Shown in pieces: positions 25,001-33,446 of a stretch of DNA of 64,000 nucleotides. The stretch's first letter is position 1. Every line of letters starts with the position of its first letter. Under the pieces are notes generated by a model. The model was not told where the DNA came from. It saw nothing but the letters and a program-made list of their open reading frames with translations, and ran no database searches. The DNA comes from CAZOKZ01 sp964580585 (GTDB lineage: Bacteria; Sumerlaeota; Sumerlaeia; SLMS01; JAHLLQ01). The stretch is from the NCBI GenBank assembly GCA_964580585.1, contig CAZOKZ010000001.1:124001-188000 (forward strand). Direction: 5' to 3'. The position numbers and the translations under genes are program-made.

Positions 25001-27848
25001 GGTTGAGAATTACAATCACTCGGCTGCCGCAGGTTCGTTCACAATCACCGGCATGACCGAAAGCTGCCCCTGGACGCTGTCGCTCTCTGCTGGCGGTGCT
25101 GGCTGGGTGAGCATTCAATCGGCTCAAGATGGCGTTGGCAATGGCCTCGTCACCTATGAAGTCGCCGAAAACGAAGGCAATGGCGCCCGCAATGCTGTGA
25201 TTACAGTGACGGGTTCCAACGGCTTGACGGCAACACACACCATCAACCAAACCGACGATTGCGACTTGATCGCTCCCGCCGGTGAAAACTCGGTCTTCAC
25301 GCACGAAGGCGGCTCGGGCAACTTTGCCGTGACGCTGGCTGCTGGCGGCACGATCGATTGCGACTGGGTTGTGTCGGTTACTTCGACTGACCCGGCTGGC
25401 GACGAGTCCTGGATCACGCTGGAATCGGCTCCGAATGGCGTCGGCAACGGTTTGGTTGCGTTCTCGGTGGCTCCGCTGCTGGACGATCCTTCACGCAACC
25501 GCGCGGGCTTCATCACGATCACGTTGCCGAACGGCGACACCGCTGTTCACAACATCATCCAAACAGACGATTGTAATCCGGTTCTTCCGGCGGACATCGT
25601 TCTCGATCACTCGGTACAGTCGGATGACTTCACGGTTTCCGGCATGTCCTTTGACTGCCCGTGGACTGCCTCTGTTACGGCTGGCGCCGAATGGCTCAGC
25701 ATTCAGTCGGGCAACGACGGTGTGGGCAATGGCCTGATCACCTACGAACTGGTTCAGCCGAACTTCGGCAACGGAAACCGTGTGGCTACCATTACGGTAA
25801 CGAGCACGAACGGCCTGGCCGATTCGATCAACATCACGCAAACCGACGATTGCGATCTGCTCGCACTCGTTCCGGCATCGCGTAACTTCGATCAAGCTGG
25901 CGGCGCAGGCGACTTCGCCGTTCCGTTTGCTGCAGGCGACGAACAAGACTGTATCTGGGACATCGCTGTTTCGGCACCGAGCTGGATTGTTGTTACCTCG
26001 TCGTTCAACGGCGTTGGCGATGGCTTGGTGACGTACGAAGTTCTTCCGTTCTTCGACGATCAAACGGCTCCTCGCACCCGCACCGGCACAATTACCGTGT
26101 ACCTGCCTAACGGCGACGCGGAAATGCACACGGTGAACCAAGAAGACTTCTGCACGCACACGCTCGACCCGGTTGCGCATACGCCTGACCAGGTTGGCGG
26201 ATTCTTCGAATTCGACGTGAACTTCAGCGTCACACCGAACTCTCCTGGCACGTCGCAAGACTGCCCGTGGATTGCACGCGTTCGTTACGCTGTCCCGACG
26301 ACGCCGGACGAAGAATGGGTCCAGCTCATCGAAGGTTCGACGGAACAAACGGGCGACGGCGTTGTTACCTACAACGTGGACGAACTGCACGAATACCTGG
26401 GATCGCGTATTGCCTACATCGACGTGATTCTGGACAACGGCATTATCCAAACACACACCATTACCCAAACCGACGAATGCGAATTCACGCTCTATCCGAC
26501 GGAATTCTTCTTCGATCACAATGGTTTCCTGACGGGCCCGGTTATCAATCCGGACGACCCGAACGACGACAACTCGGGCACGAACACCTTCCAGGTGGCG
26601 TTCCCCGATCCGAATGCTGAGTGCAAGTGGACGGCTTCTATCGTTCTGGCAGACACGCTGGACGACGATGTGGTCGCCGACGACAACTGGATTAACATCC
26701 TTGAAGGCTCGACGGGCGAAGGTAACGGTCAAGTTACGTTCTCTATCGACCCGAACGTGGTTATCGGCCCCGACATCGAACGCGTCGGCACGATCCTGGT
26801 CACTGGCGAAAACGGCCAGGTGCTGGGCGTGACGATCATTCAATCGGAAGGCCAGTACATCCTGACTCAGCTTGAACTTGGCGACCCGGGTTCCGGCCCG
26901 GATCCGGAACCGGACTTCGGTTTCGGCCAGGACAACCTGGTGATCGGCTACACCGATCTCGCCGCACCGGTGATTGAAACGCTCGGCCTGCCCGACGCGC
27001 CGTTCTTCACCACTGTGGACAGCAAGACCGGCAACATCACCGAAGTCGAGCCGCACATTTCGACCGACTCGAACGGTAACGTAACTGGCTTCGCCACGGT
27101 TCGCGTGTTTGACGCTGTTTACAACTTGCTTGCCGAATTCGATCTGCCTGTGACGGGTAGCTTCAGCTACTCGCGTAAGGCGACGACGGAAGTGAATACC
27201 GTGGACAACAACTTCTCGGGCTTCACGACGATCAAGTACAAGAACAGCTTCAAACTGAGCGGCAAAGACAAGACGCGTGGCTCGATCAAGGTCAGCGGCA
27301 CGGAATCGTATGAAGTCCTGCCGGCCGACTTCCCGGGTACACCTGCTGGCTTTGAATCCAAGATCAGCTCTGCATGTGTTCTTGACGGCGCTGCCTCCAA
27401 GGGTTCTGCGGAAGCCACGGTTCACGGATGGGTCCCGACAACGGGTAACCTGGCCATCACGAAGAACTCGCTGAAGGCCGACGTGAAGAAGAACACCGCA
27501 TGGTCTTCGGACATCGTTCTGCTGGATTCGGACTACACCAAGCTCGAAGAGCAAGGTGCTGGTGCGGCTTCGCTGAACGCCAAGTGGCAAACGGGCGCCA
27601 AACCTGGCAAGTTCTCCTACCAGGGACGCTTTGGCAAGAGCCTGTTCAAGTCCAGTGGCCAACTTCTCCTGACGTTGGAAGACATCACGGAAGAAGGTTT
27701 CTGGTTTGACTCGGCCAAGGACGGCGTTGGCCTGGATCGCGGCGTGACCGTGTTCCCGGAAACAACCTCGTTCAGCAACCCGCAGGTCAAGATCTCCACG
27801 AAGACCAAGTGGAACAGCGATCTGATCAACGCGAACGACGCACCGTAA
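22038..27848 (+). CDS. Giant exported protein with 13 BACON-like repeats
   Basis: The 1936-residue protein starts after AGGAGGA with an unusually long basic n-region (about 36 residues), then a hydrophobic segment (SMLMAAGILMATQSAFA) with a likely cut after AFA. Residues 54-300 form a beta-rich domain with short RTX-like GDGND and SGDDT pieces. Residues of about 301-1605 contain 13 tandem units of 83-125 residues. Each has a starting cysteine, an internal C-x-W, a W-(I/V/L)-x-(I/V/L) strand, a G-x-G-x-(V/I)-x-(Y/F) strand, an R-x-G-x-(I/F)-x-(V/I) strand and an (I/V)-x-Q end. This is the BACON immunoglobulin-like pattern. The two cysteines per unit suggest one disulfide in or between units. 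Residues 1606-1936 are a unique domain rich in Lys/Ser. Likely a surface or matrix protein; ligand unknown. Its strong codon bias opens long antisense frames. A terminator follows at 27875-27908. Confidence 0.88.
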   Translation: MQKLQSALGFPTKSQVGPTRGNHKARRKTGLFGKSASMLMAAGILMATQSAFAVYTVQRSGSNLTITAGAGETNVLSMTLNAANIEFADAGITFDDVDNGGTGIVGDGTNMISLNEGLITSIDIVLGDGNDSFIANSWAQADGGTIDFGSGTADSLTFFGRGNNDNISIVPVGTDVTFARNNVPQIQLYCSGLETADVDMQSGDDTITIEDLSTAVDFASLTVLGDDSSDTFNVKPSQSTAILLSGGNQILADTFNLDTLGLAIQDPITTPDGVIGFLGLGDYQDITYFGMEIVNVENQPCLYTVAPLNATLVANDGGAAGVDASFDVLTNEPNCTWLAQSNDTWITITSPTPAQGVGDTTVSYTVTDNDGNPPRTGTISVITENGMILHTVFQNGDCTFGIADDGADSDGDGDASLLTVPAAGTAGATVEVTAGAGCSWTISENSSWLELLSPPLPNGTGNATFTVAVDSNVGPARSTTINLKDNTSGQIVSQLRVSQVAGCDIQIDSFTSDFTSAGGADSILVTGGVGCTWTAATGDAWITINNASGNGLGQISYTVAPNTGPARTGTITVGALTHTVNQGSGCVLTTPDPVSYNVSAAGQIGISNTINADAGCTWTAVSSAPSWVTITAGATGVAPGVVTFDVAQNFGPARSGTITVTGDNNSIVIAVNQAEGCDLTTNVPDVFNLNPEASSGRFTVFFAGPVPPTVSDACELIAFTDDNWIVVTEGANGSGSGHQVSFDVLENNGAARAGIIVVQSVIDPGDFTFVTINQAACALTAPVLAAPNATYNHEGGLGNFAVTMAAGGQNSCDWTVTSNVAWLNILSGPSGNGNGIVNYEVLPYQSNAGLRTGTFTVTLTNGGTAQFRVDQIDDCDLIAPAGEVANFDQDGGTGNFDVTLAAGGTIDCDWTVSIASTDPAGDTSWITLASAVDGVGNGLISYEVAPLYYDTTAPRQRTGTITITLPNGDTAVHNINQVDNCAPVVTNPVENYNHSAAAGSFTITGMTESCPWTLSLSAGGAGWVSIQSAQDGVGNGLVTYEVAENEGNGARNAVITVTGSNGLTATHTINQTDDCDLIAPAGENSVFTHEGGSGNFAVTLAAGGTIDCDWVVSVTSTDPAGDESWITLESAPNGVGNGLVAFSVAPLLDDPSRNRAGFITITLPNGDTAVHNIIQTDDCNPVLPADIVLDHSVQSDDFTVSGMSFDCPWTASVTAGAEWLSIQSGNDGVGNGLITYELVQPNFGNGNRVATITVTSTNGLADSINITQTDDCDLLALVPASRNFDQAGGAGDFAVPFAAGDEQDCIWDIAVSAPSWIVVTSSFNGVGDGLVTYEVLPFFDDQTAPRTRTGTITVYLPNGDAEMHTVNQEDFCTHTLDPVAHTPDQVGGFFEFDVNFSVTPNSPGTSQDCPWIARVRYAVPTTPDEEWVQLIEGSTEQTGDGVVTYNVDELHEYLGSRIAYIDVILDNGIIQTHTITQTDECEFTLYPTEFFFDHNGFLTGPVINPDDPNDDNSGTNTFQVAFPDPNAECKWTASIVLADTLDDDVVADDNWINILEGSTGEGNGQVTFSIDPNVVIGPDIERVGTILVTGENGQVLGVTIIQSEGQYILTQLELGDPGSGPDPEPDFGFGQDNLVIGYTDLAAPVIETLGLPDAPFFTTVDSKTGNITEVEPHISTDSNGNVTGFATVRVFDAVYNLLAEFDLPVTGSFSYSRKATTEVNTVDNNFSGFTTIKYKNSFKLSGKDKTRGSIKVSGTESYEVLPADFPGTPAGFESKISSACVLDGAASKGSAEATVHGWVPTTGNLAITKNSLKADVKKNTAWSSDIVLLDSDYTKLEEQGAGAASLNAKWQTGAKPGKFSYQGRFGKSLFKSSGQLLLTLEDITEEGFWFDSAKDGVGLDRGVTVFPETTSFSNPQVKISTKTKWNSDLINANDAP
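22938..26851 (+). repeat. Tandem BACON-like repeat array (13 units)
   Basis: Units begin at the codons of their first cysteine: 22938, 23229, 23544, 23793, 24066, 24366, 24660, 24978, 25260, 25572, 25851, 26151 and 26478. Unit 5 replaces the C-x-W by C-E-L. The 600 bases 24660-25259 (units 7 and 8) and the 591 bases 25260-25850 (units 9 and 10) are close copies of each other. They share phrases such as CDLIAPAGE, LAAGGTIDCDW, GVGNGL and LPNGDTAVHN, so the array grew partly by duplicating two-unit blocks. Confidence 0.8.
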
Positions 27849-27874
27849 TTCGCGTCAACCTCTCTCGCAACACG

Positions 27875-27908
27875 CAGGCGGACCGGCAACGGTCCGCCTG
27901 TTTTCTTT
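27875..27908 (+). terminator. Rho-independent terminator of the BACON-repeat gene
   Basis: CAGGCGGACC (27875-27884) pairs perfectly with GGTCCGCCTG (27891-27900) across the loop GGCAAC, followed by TTTTCTTT. Confidence 0.95.
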
Positions 27909-27933
27909 AACGCAATCACGAGTCAAATGCGCA

Positions 27934-27971
27934 CAAAAAAAACCGCCCGGCGTATGCATTGCCGGGCGGTT
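27934..27971 (-). terminator. Rho-independent terminator of rpoD
   Basis: AACCGCCCGGC (27941-27951) pairs with GCCGGGCGGTT (27961-27971) with a nine-base loop. On the minus strand the stem is followed by eight T (A-run 27934-27942 on the plus strand). A T-run on the other side may make it bidirectional. The rpoD stop is 31 bases away. Confidence 0.92.
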
Positions 27972-28002
27972 CATTTTTTTTGTCAGTGAATCGGCTGGAA
28001 CG

Positions 28003-29856
28003 TTATTCCATGAACTCGATCAGTTGCTTGCGTCGGCTGGGGTGACGCAATTTATTGAGCGCTTTGGTTTCGATCTGACGAACGCGTTCGCGCGTGACGT
28101 TGAAGATCGTACCGACTTCTTCGAGCGTTCGCGGGAAGTCGCTGCCGCCGATACCGAAACGCAGGCGGAGGACTTTTTGTTCGCGCTCAGTCAACGTCGA
28201 GAGCACTTCCTCGATCTTTTCCTGCATCAGCTTGTACGCCGTGGCGGTAACGGGCGACTGGGCGTCTTCATCGGGAATGAAATCGCCAAAGTGCGAATCG
28301 CCGTCTTCGCCGATGGGCGTTTCCAGGCTGATCGGTTGCATAGCAATTTTGAACACGCGGCGGATTTTCTCGACCGGCATGCCCATTTTTTCCGCGATTT
28401 CGTCCGGGGTGGGTTCGCGCCCCAGTTCCTGCACCAAGTAACGCTGCACACGCGAGAGCTTGTTGATCGTTTCGATCATGTGCACCGGAATACGAATCGT
28501 ACGGGCCTGATCGGCGATAGCGCGCGTCACGGCTTGACGAATCCACCACGTGGCATACGTTGAGAATTTGTAGCCGCGCTGGTATTCAAACTTGTCCACG
28601 GCACGCATCAAACCGATGTTGCCTTCCTGGATTAAGTCGAGGAACTGAAGTCCGCGGTTGGTGTATTTCTTCGCGATCGAAACGACGAGGCGCAGGTTGG
28701 CTTCGACGACTTTCATCTTCGCTTCGTGGGCTTGTTTTTCGCCCTTTTTGATGCGATCGATGATAATCTTCAGTTCTTCGTACTTGTTGCCCGATTCTTT
28801 CTCCAGACGTTTGATGTTGCGTTGCGCCATGCGGAGTTGTTTGTCGAGACGGATGAATTCGTCCAGGCTCTTGCCGTACTTCTTCATCAACGCCTTGGCT
28901 TCGGGGCTGTTTTTCTTCGTCTTGCGCACGACGCGGCGAAGTTCGTCTTCGCTCATCATCGCTTCCAGGATGGTGCGACGAATTTCTTCCTGTGCGCGGT
29001 CGATCTGGTAGTAGATTTCCTTCACGCGGCTGGCGATTTGCTCGACGATCGCGAAGTTCAGGTCCACCTTGAGAAGTAGTTTGTAAATCTCCTCGCGGCG
29101 TTTTTCCACATCCACCATCGCTTCGTCGCGTTCTTCACCTTCAAACGTCGGATCTTCAAGTAAATCGAGTTGATCGGCAATCACCTCAAAGTGATCGAGC
29201 ACACTTTTCAGGTTGTCGAGAATCATCTTGATCGTGCGCGCGCGTGCTTCGGGATCGGTTTCATCCACGTTGGCGCGCAAAATATCGTTCAGGTTGAACT
29301 GGCCAACCTCGATACGCGAATAAATGCGTCCAAGTTCCTGGGACGTAATCGAGGCGCGCGCGATGGCGCCGGTGATTTCGTGGCGGCCCTTTTCGATCTG
29401 CTTGGCGAGGAAAACTTCTTCCTCGCGCGTCAGCAATGGGACCTTGCCCATTTCCATCAGGTAAAGACGCACCGGGTCATCGATGCGTTGATTATCGGCC
29501 TGTTGGTTGAGCAGATCGCGCGGCGTAGCCACGCTGCTGCCGACCTTGGCGGCTTTCTTTTTCGCTTCGTCGGCGGTCACCTTGATGCGCGCGGCCATTT
29601 TGACTTTGCGCTGGTGTTCTGCTTCAGATTTTTTCTTGTCGGTTTTCTCTTCGCCGGCGGGTTCTTCTTCCATTACTTCAATGGATTGATTTTCCAGTTC
29701 CTCGAGGAGGTCCTCCATATGGGCCGGAGAGAAATCATCGGGAATATTGTCGTTGATCTCTTCATAGGTCAACCATCCCCGTTTCTTGCCCGAATCGATC
29801 AGTTTTTTAACGCCTGATGGGAAACGGGAAGACTTTGACTTTTTCATTAGCTTCAC
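28003..29856 (-). CDS. rpoD: RNA polymerase primary sigma factor RpoD (sigma-70)
   Basis: The roughly 617-residue protein has all sigma-70 regions: region 1.1 at the N-terminus (VKKLIDSGKKRGWLTYEEIN), 1.2 (DDPVRLYLMEMGKVPLLTRE near residue 130), a long non-conserved region, region 2 (VVEANLRLVVSIAKKYTNRG; FSTYATWWIRQAVTRAI), region 3 and region 4.2 with the helix-turn-helix TLEEVGTIFNVTRERVRQIE. It directs RNA polymerase to housekeeping promoters. For the start I prefer the GTG at 29856, five bases after AAGGAG (29862-29867). The GTG at 29862 overlaps that site, and the ATG at 29847 would shorten the protein by three residues. The gene is alone between two terminators and a gene-free upstream region; dnaG and rpsU are not next to it. 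Confidence 0.97.
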   Translation of the reverse strand: MKLMKKSKSSRFPSGVKKLIDSGKKRGWLTYEEINDNIPDDFSPAHMEDLLEELENQSIEVMEEEPAGEEKTDKKKSEAEHQRKVKMAARIKVTADEAKKKAAKVGSSVATPRDLLNQQADNQRIDDPVRLYLMEMGKVPLLTREEEVFLAKQIEKGRHEITGAIARASITSQELGRIYSRIEVGQFNLNDILRANVDETDPEARARTIKMILDNLKSVLDHFEVIADQLDLLEDPTFEGEERDEAMVDVEKRREEIYKLLLKVDLNFAIVEQIASRVKEIYYQIDRAQEEIRRTILEAMMSEDELRRVVRKTKKNSPEAKALMKKYGKSLDEFIRLDKQLRMAQRNIKRLEKESGNKYEELKIIIDRIKKGEKQAHEAKMKVVEANLRLVVSIAKKYTNRGLQFLDLIQEGNIGLMRAVDKFEYQRGYKFSTYATWWIRQAVTRAIADQARTIRIPVHMIETINKLSRVQRYLVQELGREPTPDEIAEKMGMPVEKIRRVFKIAMQPISLETPIGEDGDSHFGDFIPDEDAQSPVTATAYKLMQEKIEEVLSTLTEREQKVLRLRFGIGGSDFPRTLEEVGTIFNVTRERVRQIETKALNKLRHPSRRKQLIEFME

Positions 29857-29867
29857 GTGCACTCCTT

Positions 29868-30306
29868 GGAGTTTGGGTCAGTCAGGTTTGAGGTCTAAAG
29901 TCGTGTGGCGAATGCCCGTGCCCGGCGAGTGTCTTTTGACGAGGCCACTTGGCGTTTTTGCGTGGCAGGTGTACCGGAAGGACGCATCTCTCCATTAATG
30001 TCTCCAAAGCAAAATACAGACCCCGACCGGTCCACAAGTCAAATTCCTGTCAAGCGCAATCGGAGCACAAAAACGTTTTCTTGCCACTTTTTTCTGTTAA
30101 CTACTGATTTCAAAGGAGATAGGCCGGATGCCCTATAGACCTATTGAACCCCCTCACTCTATTTCGACTTGAAAAAATATCCACGGTGCAATATTTTTGC
30201 TCTTTTGGGGCTGACATCTTGGACCATGGTGACTCATGATATGAATCAGATCGTTCCATCCTGACTCAAATTTACTTATCGAAAACCTCGATCCCATCAA
30301 TTTCTC
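29868..30306. other. Gene-free region upstream of rpoD
   Basis: This 439-base stretch separates the divergent rpoD and a small membrane-protein gene. It becomes AT-rich from about 30000. It must hold promoters in both directions, but I could not pick a convincing -35/-10 pair. No RNA gene is evident. Confidence 0.5.
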
Positions 30307-30729
30307 ATGACCATTAAGCTTCAACAACCGAGTCGTAACCCGAAGACGTTGCTGACCGAAGTGGACGCTCTGATCAAGGTGCGCGACATTCGTGAATGGG
30401 AAAACCTGAAGCAACAGGTGAGCGTAAAGTGGTGGGAATCCGGAATTTTGGCGGTCTTATTTCTCAGCGGTCTGGGAACCCTCATCACGCTATACAAGTT
30501 GGTTCCCGACAACAGCCCTCTCCCCTACGAGTTTGTCCTGCTCTGGTTTGGGCTTTTTACACTGACCTTGCTGGGAAGCATTGAGTTTTTAATTCTGAAG
30601 TTTCGCGCTTTACGCCGGATGCATGAGACCACTTCGCGCATCATCGATGACCAGCAGGCTACTCTCAAGGCGTTGCGCGATTACCTGGAAGCTCGCGAAG
30701 AAGCGGAGCACCCAACGAAAAGCGACTAG
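30307..30729 (+). CDS. Small inner-membrane protein with two transmembrane helices
   Basis: The 140-residue protein has a soluble N-terminus of about 44 residues, two transmembrane helices (near residues 47-66, ILAVLFLSGLGTLITLY, and 78-98, VLLWFGLFTLTLLGSIEFLI) and a C-terminal coiled-coil-like helix of about 40 residues rich in Glu, Arg and Leu. No family is recognised. The end overlaps by four bases the 3' end of the convergent helicase gene at 30726-33419. No clear ribosome-binding site is seen, but the hydrophobic pattern supports a real gene. Confidence 0.6.
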   Translation: MTIKLQQPSRNPKTLLTEVDALIKVRDIREWENLKQQVSVKWWESGILAVLFLSGLGTLITLYKLVPDNSPLPYEFVLLWFGLFTLTLLGSIEFLILKFRALRRMHETTSRIIDDQQATLKALRDYLEAREEAEHPTKSD

Positions 30730-33419
30730 GAAACACGCACCACGTTGTTGCGCAGAAATCCTCTCAAGCCATCCATCAGGATATCGGTTTCCTGGTGATG
30801 AACGTCCATCTCGGGCAATGAACTCAAAAATCGTCGGCCGTAACCCATGCGCACGACGCGTTCGTCGGCGATCAGGACGGCGCCTCGGTCTGTTCGCGAG
30901 CGAATCAACCGGCCAAATCCCTGCTTGAAGCGAATGATGGCGCGTGGCACGACAAGCGATTGAAACGGATCGCGTCCTTGAATGCGTTGAAATTCGTATT
31001 GGGCTTCCTGGATCGGATCGTTCGGAACCGCAAATGGAAGTTTTGCAATGATCAGAAGCTCGAGCGCACGTCCCTTGACGTCCACCCCTTCCCAAAAACT
31101 ACTCGTCGCAAACAGAACGCTTGTTTCTTCCTCGCGAAATCGATTCAATAGTTTCGCCCGCGATTCGCTTCCCTGAATCAGGCATGTAATCCCCCACCGT
31201 TGGATGATGGGAGAGCATTCATCGTATAGCCTGCGCATCTGACCGTAACTGGTGAACAATACAAACGCTCGTCCTTCGGTCACACCGACGGCCTTACTAA
31301 TCAAAGACGCAAGGCCGCGCTCGAAACTCTCTGCGCGTGGATCGCCCAGATCGCTCGGCACGCCGCAGAATACCTGGCTATTGTAATCGAAAGGAGCGGA
31401 GAGTTTAAGGTGCTCAACCAGACGAGCACGACGAACGACTTCTTTTTTTTCGGTCGCACTTTCGTTATTTTCGGCCTGAAAATCTTCGTTGATGACATGG
31501 TCGTCCATTGTCGCGGAATCCGGCTCGATGACGATACGTCGAGGAACAGATACGGGCACGCCAATACGCTCGAATAAAAATTGGAAGTCATTATCGACGG
31601 TCAATGTCGCGCTGGTCAGAACCTCGGATTTGATTTTGCTGTGCAGGGATTCGCGCAATTCTTCGGCCACCGTGATTGGCGCCTGGCAGAGGCGAACTTG
31701 CATTTTCTGGCGCTTGTCCGCCGTGAGTTCCACCCAACTGCAAATTTTCGGATCGTCATTGAGAAACATTGCCGCCATGCGACGGATGGATTCAAAACGC
31801 TCGGTGATCGAGCGCCATTCCATCGCCAGATTCATGATGTCGTTTAATTCTGCGTCGGGCAAATCGGGTAGCTCTTTAAGCGCCTCACGATTCAGACTGA
31901 TCAACGATGCCAGTTCCGCAGCGATGCCTTGAATTCGGGGGGTAATTTCCTCGGGCCAACGCGGGTGGCGCGTCAATCGAGGCGTCAATCGTACGCGATG
32001 TTCAAGACTGCGATGCGGTGGCTGCAAACCTGCGATATCGAGAAATGCATAGCTGAAATCTTCCAGTAGCAACTCGATGGTTTCGCGCGACGTGGTGATG
32101 CTGGGAATGATTTCCAGACAAACAAGTTTATATGCCGGAAACGTTTCGTTGATGGTGCCTTTGCGACGGTATTCTTCGAGCTTATCGGCCACACCTGCCA
32201 ACACGCCTTTGCGTCCCCGTGCGTCCGAACGATAAAGTCGAGTGAACAATCGCCGAATCGAATAAGGCGATAATTGCGAACCCAGGTGCTTGGTCGCCAC
32301 AGCCTCCAGGTGGTGAGCTTCATCCAAAATCACATGCTTGTATGGCGGCAATACCGCCGCTGTGGACCAATTGTTCGATTCGCGACGCACGGCGACGTCG
32401 CTGAGCATCAGTGAATGATTCACAACAAGCACATCGGCACGGGCTGCACGGCGACGCGAGTTGTAAAAGAAACACGATTCGTAAAATGGACATCGCACAC
32501 GCAGACAATTGTCGGCCTCGGAAACGACACGTTCCCAAACCTCGTTGCGCGGAGGGACGGTGAGCTCCTGTAAATCGCCGGCTTCACTGTCGTTCGCCCA
32601 GGCGAGCACTTCGCGCAGTTCACCGCTGAATTCGTCCTCGAATAATTTCTGCAACGGTTGATTTAATTCGTCCCGTGCGAATTGCGCCTTTCGTTTGCAG
32701 ACGTAATTCGAGCGTCCCTTCACCAACTCCGCTTTGAACTCTCGCCCGAGTACTTGTTTCGCCACAGGCAGGTCTTTGTGGATGATTTGTTCCTGTAAGT
32801 TGATCGTGTTGGTGGAAATCACGACACGTTCTTTGTTATCGAGCGCATACACGAGCGAGGGCAGTAAATACGCCAGCGATTTACCAGTGCCCGTGCCCGC
32901 TTCGATTGCAACGATACCGTCGTGATTGAACGCTTCGGCTACTTTGCAGGCCATTTCTCGCTGCTGAGGACGATCTTCGTAATCGCCCAAGGCATCGGAA
33001 AGCGTGGAGTTGGGCGCGAGAAATTTTTCGATCTGGTCGATCTTCAGGGATATTTTTTCACGCGGGTCGTGGGGACGGATAATGACACGCAATCGCGTGG
33101 CATCGTTATTGACAATATAGCTGCCAACGCCCAACTGACCCAGATGCGAGGATACGTTCATATCCGCATCCGAAGGGAGCAAATTCCCCGTCGGATGATT
33201 ATGGATGATCACGTTTCCGGGCTCGAAGAGATCGAAACGAATCGGCACGGCTTCTTTTGTGCCGTAGGCGTGCGATTCGACTTCGTGAATGAGTCCGTCC
33301 CTCCCCCGCCGCGCGACAAAAAAGACCTCGACGCCACCGGCTTCTTCAATATCTGCGGCAATTTGCGCCGCAGCATCGCGTGTCAGGTAGTTCGAGGATG
33401 GACCTTCGACGGGGAGCAT
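30726..33419 (-). CDS. DinG/XPD-family helicase with an N-terminal JAMM (RadC-like) domain
   Basis: Residues 1-130 resemble the JAMM/MPN metal-binding domain of RadC: VIIHNHPTGNLLPSDAD gives the H-x-H-P-x-G-x-x-x-P-S-x-x-D signature near residue 71. Residues from about 150 form a superfamily 2 helicase of the DinG type: Walker A AGTGTGKS near 174, an iron-sulfur domain with cysteines at YVCKRK and NCLRVRCPFYESC (four in all), the DEAH box ILDEAHHLE near 365, and a C-terminal helicase half with SFWEGVDVKGRALELLI and the GRLIRSRTDRGAV motif VI. It should unwind DNA, 5' to 3' by family, and could cleave an unknown substrate with the JAMM part if the metal site works. It starts 27 bases after the stop of the 33447-33869 gene, so one transcript is possible. 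Confidence 0.88.
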   Translation of the reverse strand: MLPVEGPSSNYLTRDAAAQIAADIEEAGGVEVFFVARRGRDGLIHEVESHAYGTKEAVPIRFDLFEPGNVIIHNHPTGNLLPSDADMNVSSHLGQLGVGSYIVNNDATRLRVIIRPHDPREKISLKIDQIEKFLAPNSTLSDALGDYEDRPQQREMACKVAEAFNHDGIVAIEAGTGTGKSLAYLLPSLVYALDNKERVVISTNTINLQEQIIHKDLPVAKQVLGREFKAELVKGRSNYVCKRKAQFARDELNQPLQKLFEDEFSGELREVLAWANDSEAGDLQELTVPPRNEVWERVVSEADNCLRVRCPFYESCFFYNSRRRAARADVLVVNHSLMLSDVAVRRESNNWSTAAVLPPYKHVILDEAHHLEAVATKHLGSQLSPYSIRRLFTRLYRSDARGRKGVLAGVADKLEEYRRKGTINETFPAYKLVCLEIIPSITTSRETIELLLEDFSYAFLDIAGLQPPHRSLEHRVRLTPRLTRHPRWPEEITPRIQGIAAELASLISLNREALKELPDLPDAELNDIMNLAMEWRSITERFESIRRMAAMFLNDDPKICSWVELTADKRQKMQVRLCQAPITVAEELRESLHSKIKSEVLTSATLTVDNDFQFLFERIGVPVSVPRRIVIEPDSATMDDHVINEDFQAENNESATEKKEVVRRARLVEHLKLSAPFDYNSQVFCGVPSDLGDPRAESFERGLASLISKAVGVTEGRAFVLFTSYGQMRRLYDECSPIIQRWGITCLIQGSESRAKLLNRFREEETSVLFATSSFWEGVDVKGRALELLIIAKLPFAVPNDPIQEAQYEFQRIQGRDPFQSLVVPRAIIRFKQGFGRLIRSRTDRGAVLIADERVVRMGYGRRFLSSLPEMDVHHQETDILMDGLRGFLRNNVVRVS

Positions 33420-33446
33420 TTAATGGGAAACTCGAAGAAATGATTT

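Noticed and set aside
25491..27662. 723-residue minus-strand open frame across the BACON gene
   Set aside because: Same cause as the other antisense frame; no motif, no signal and no ribosome-binding site.
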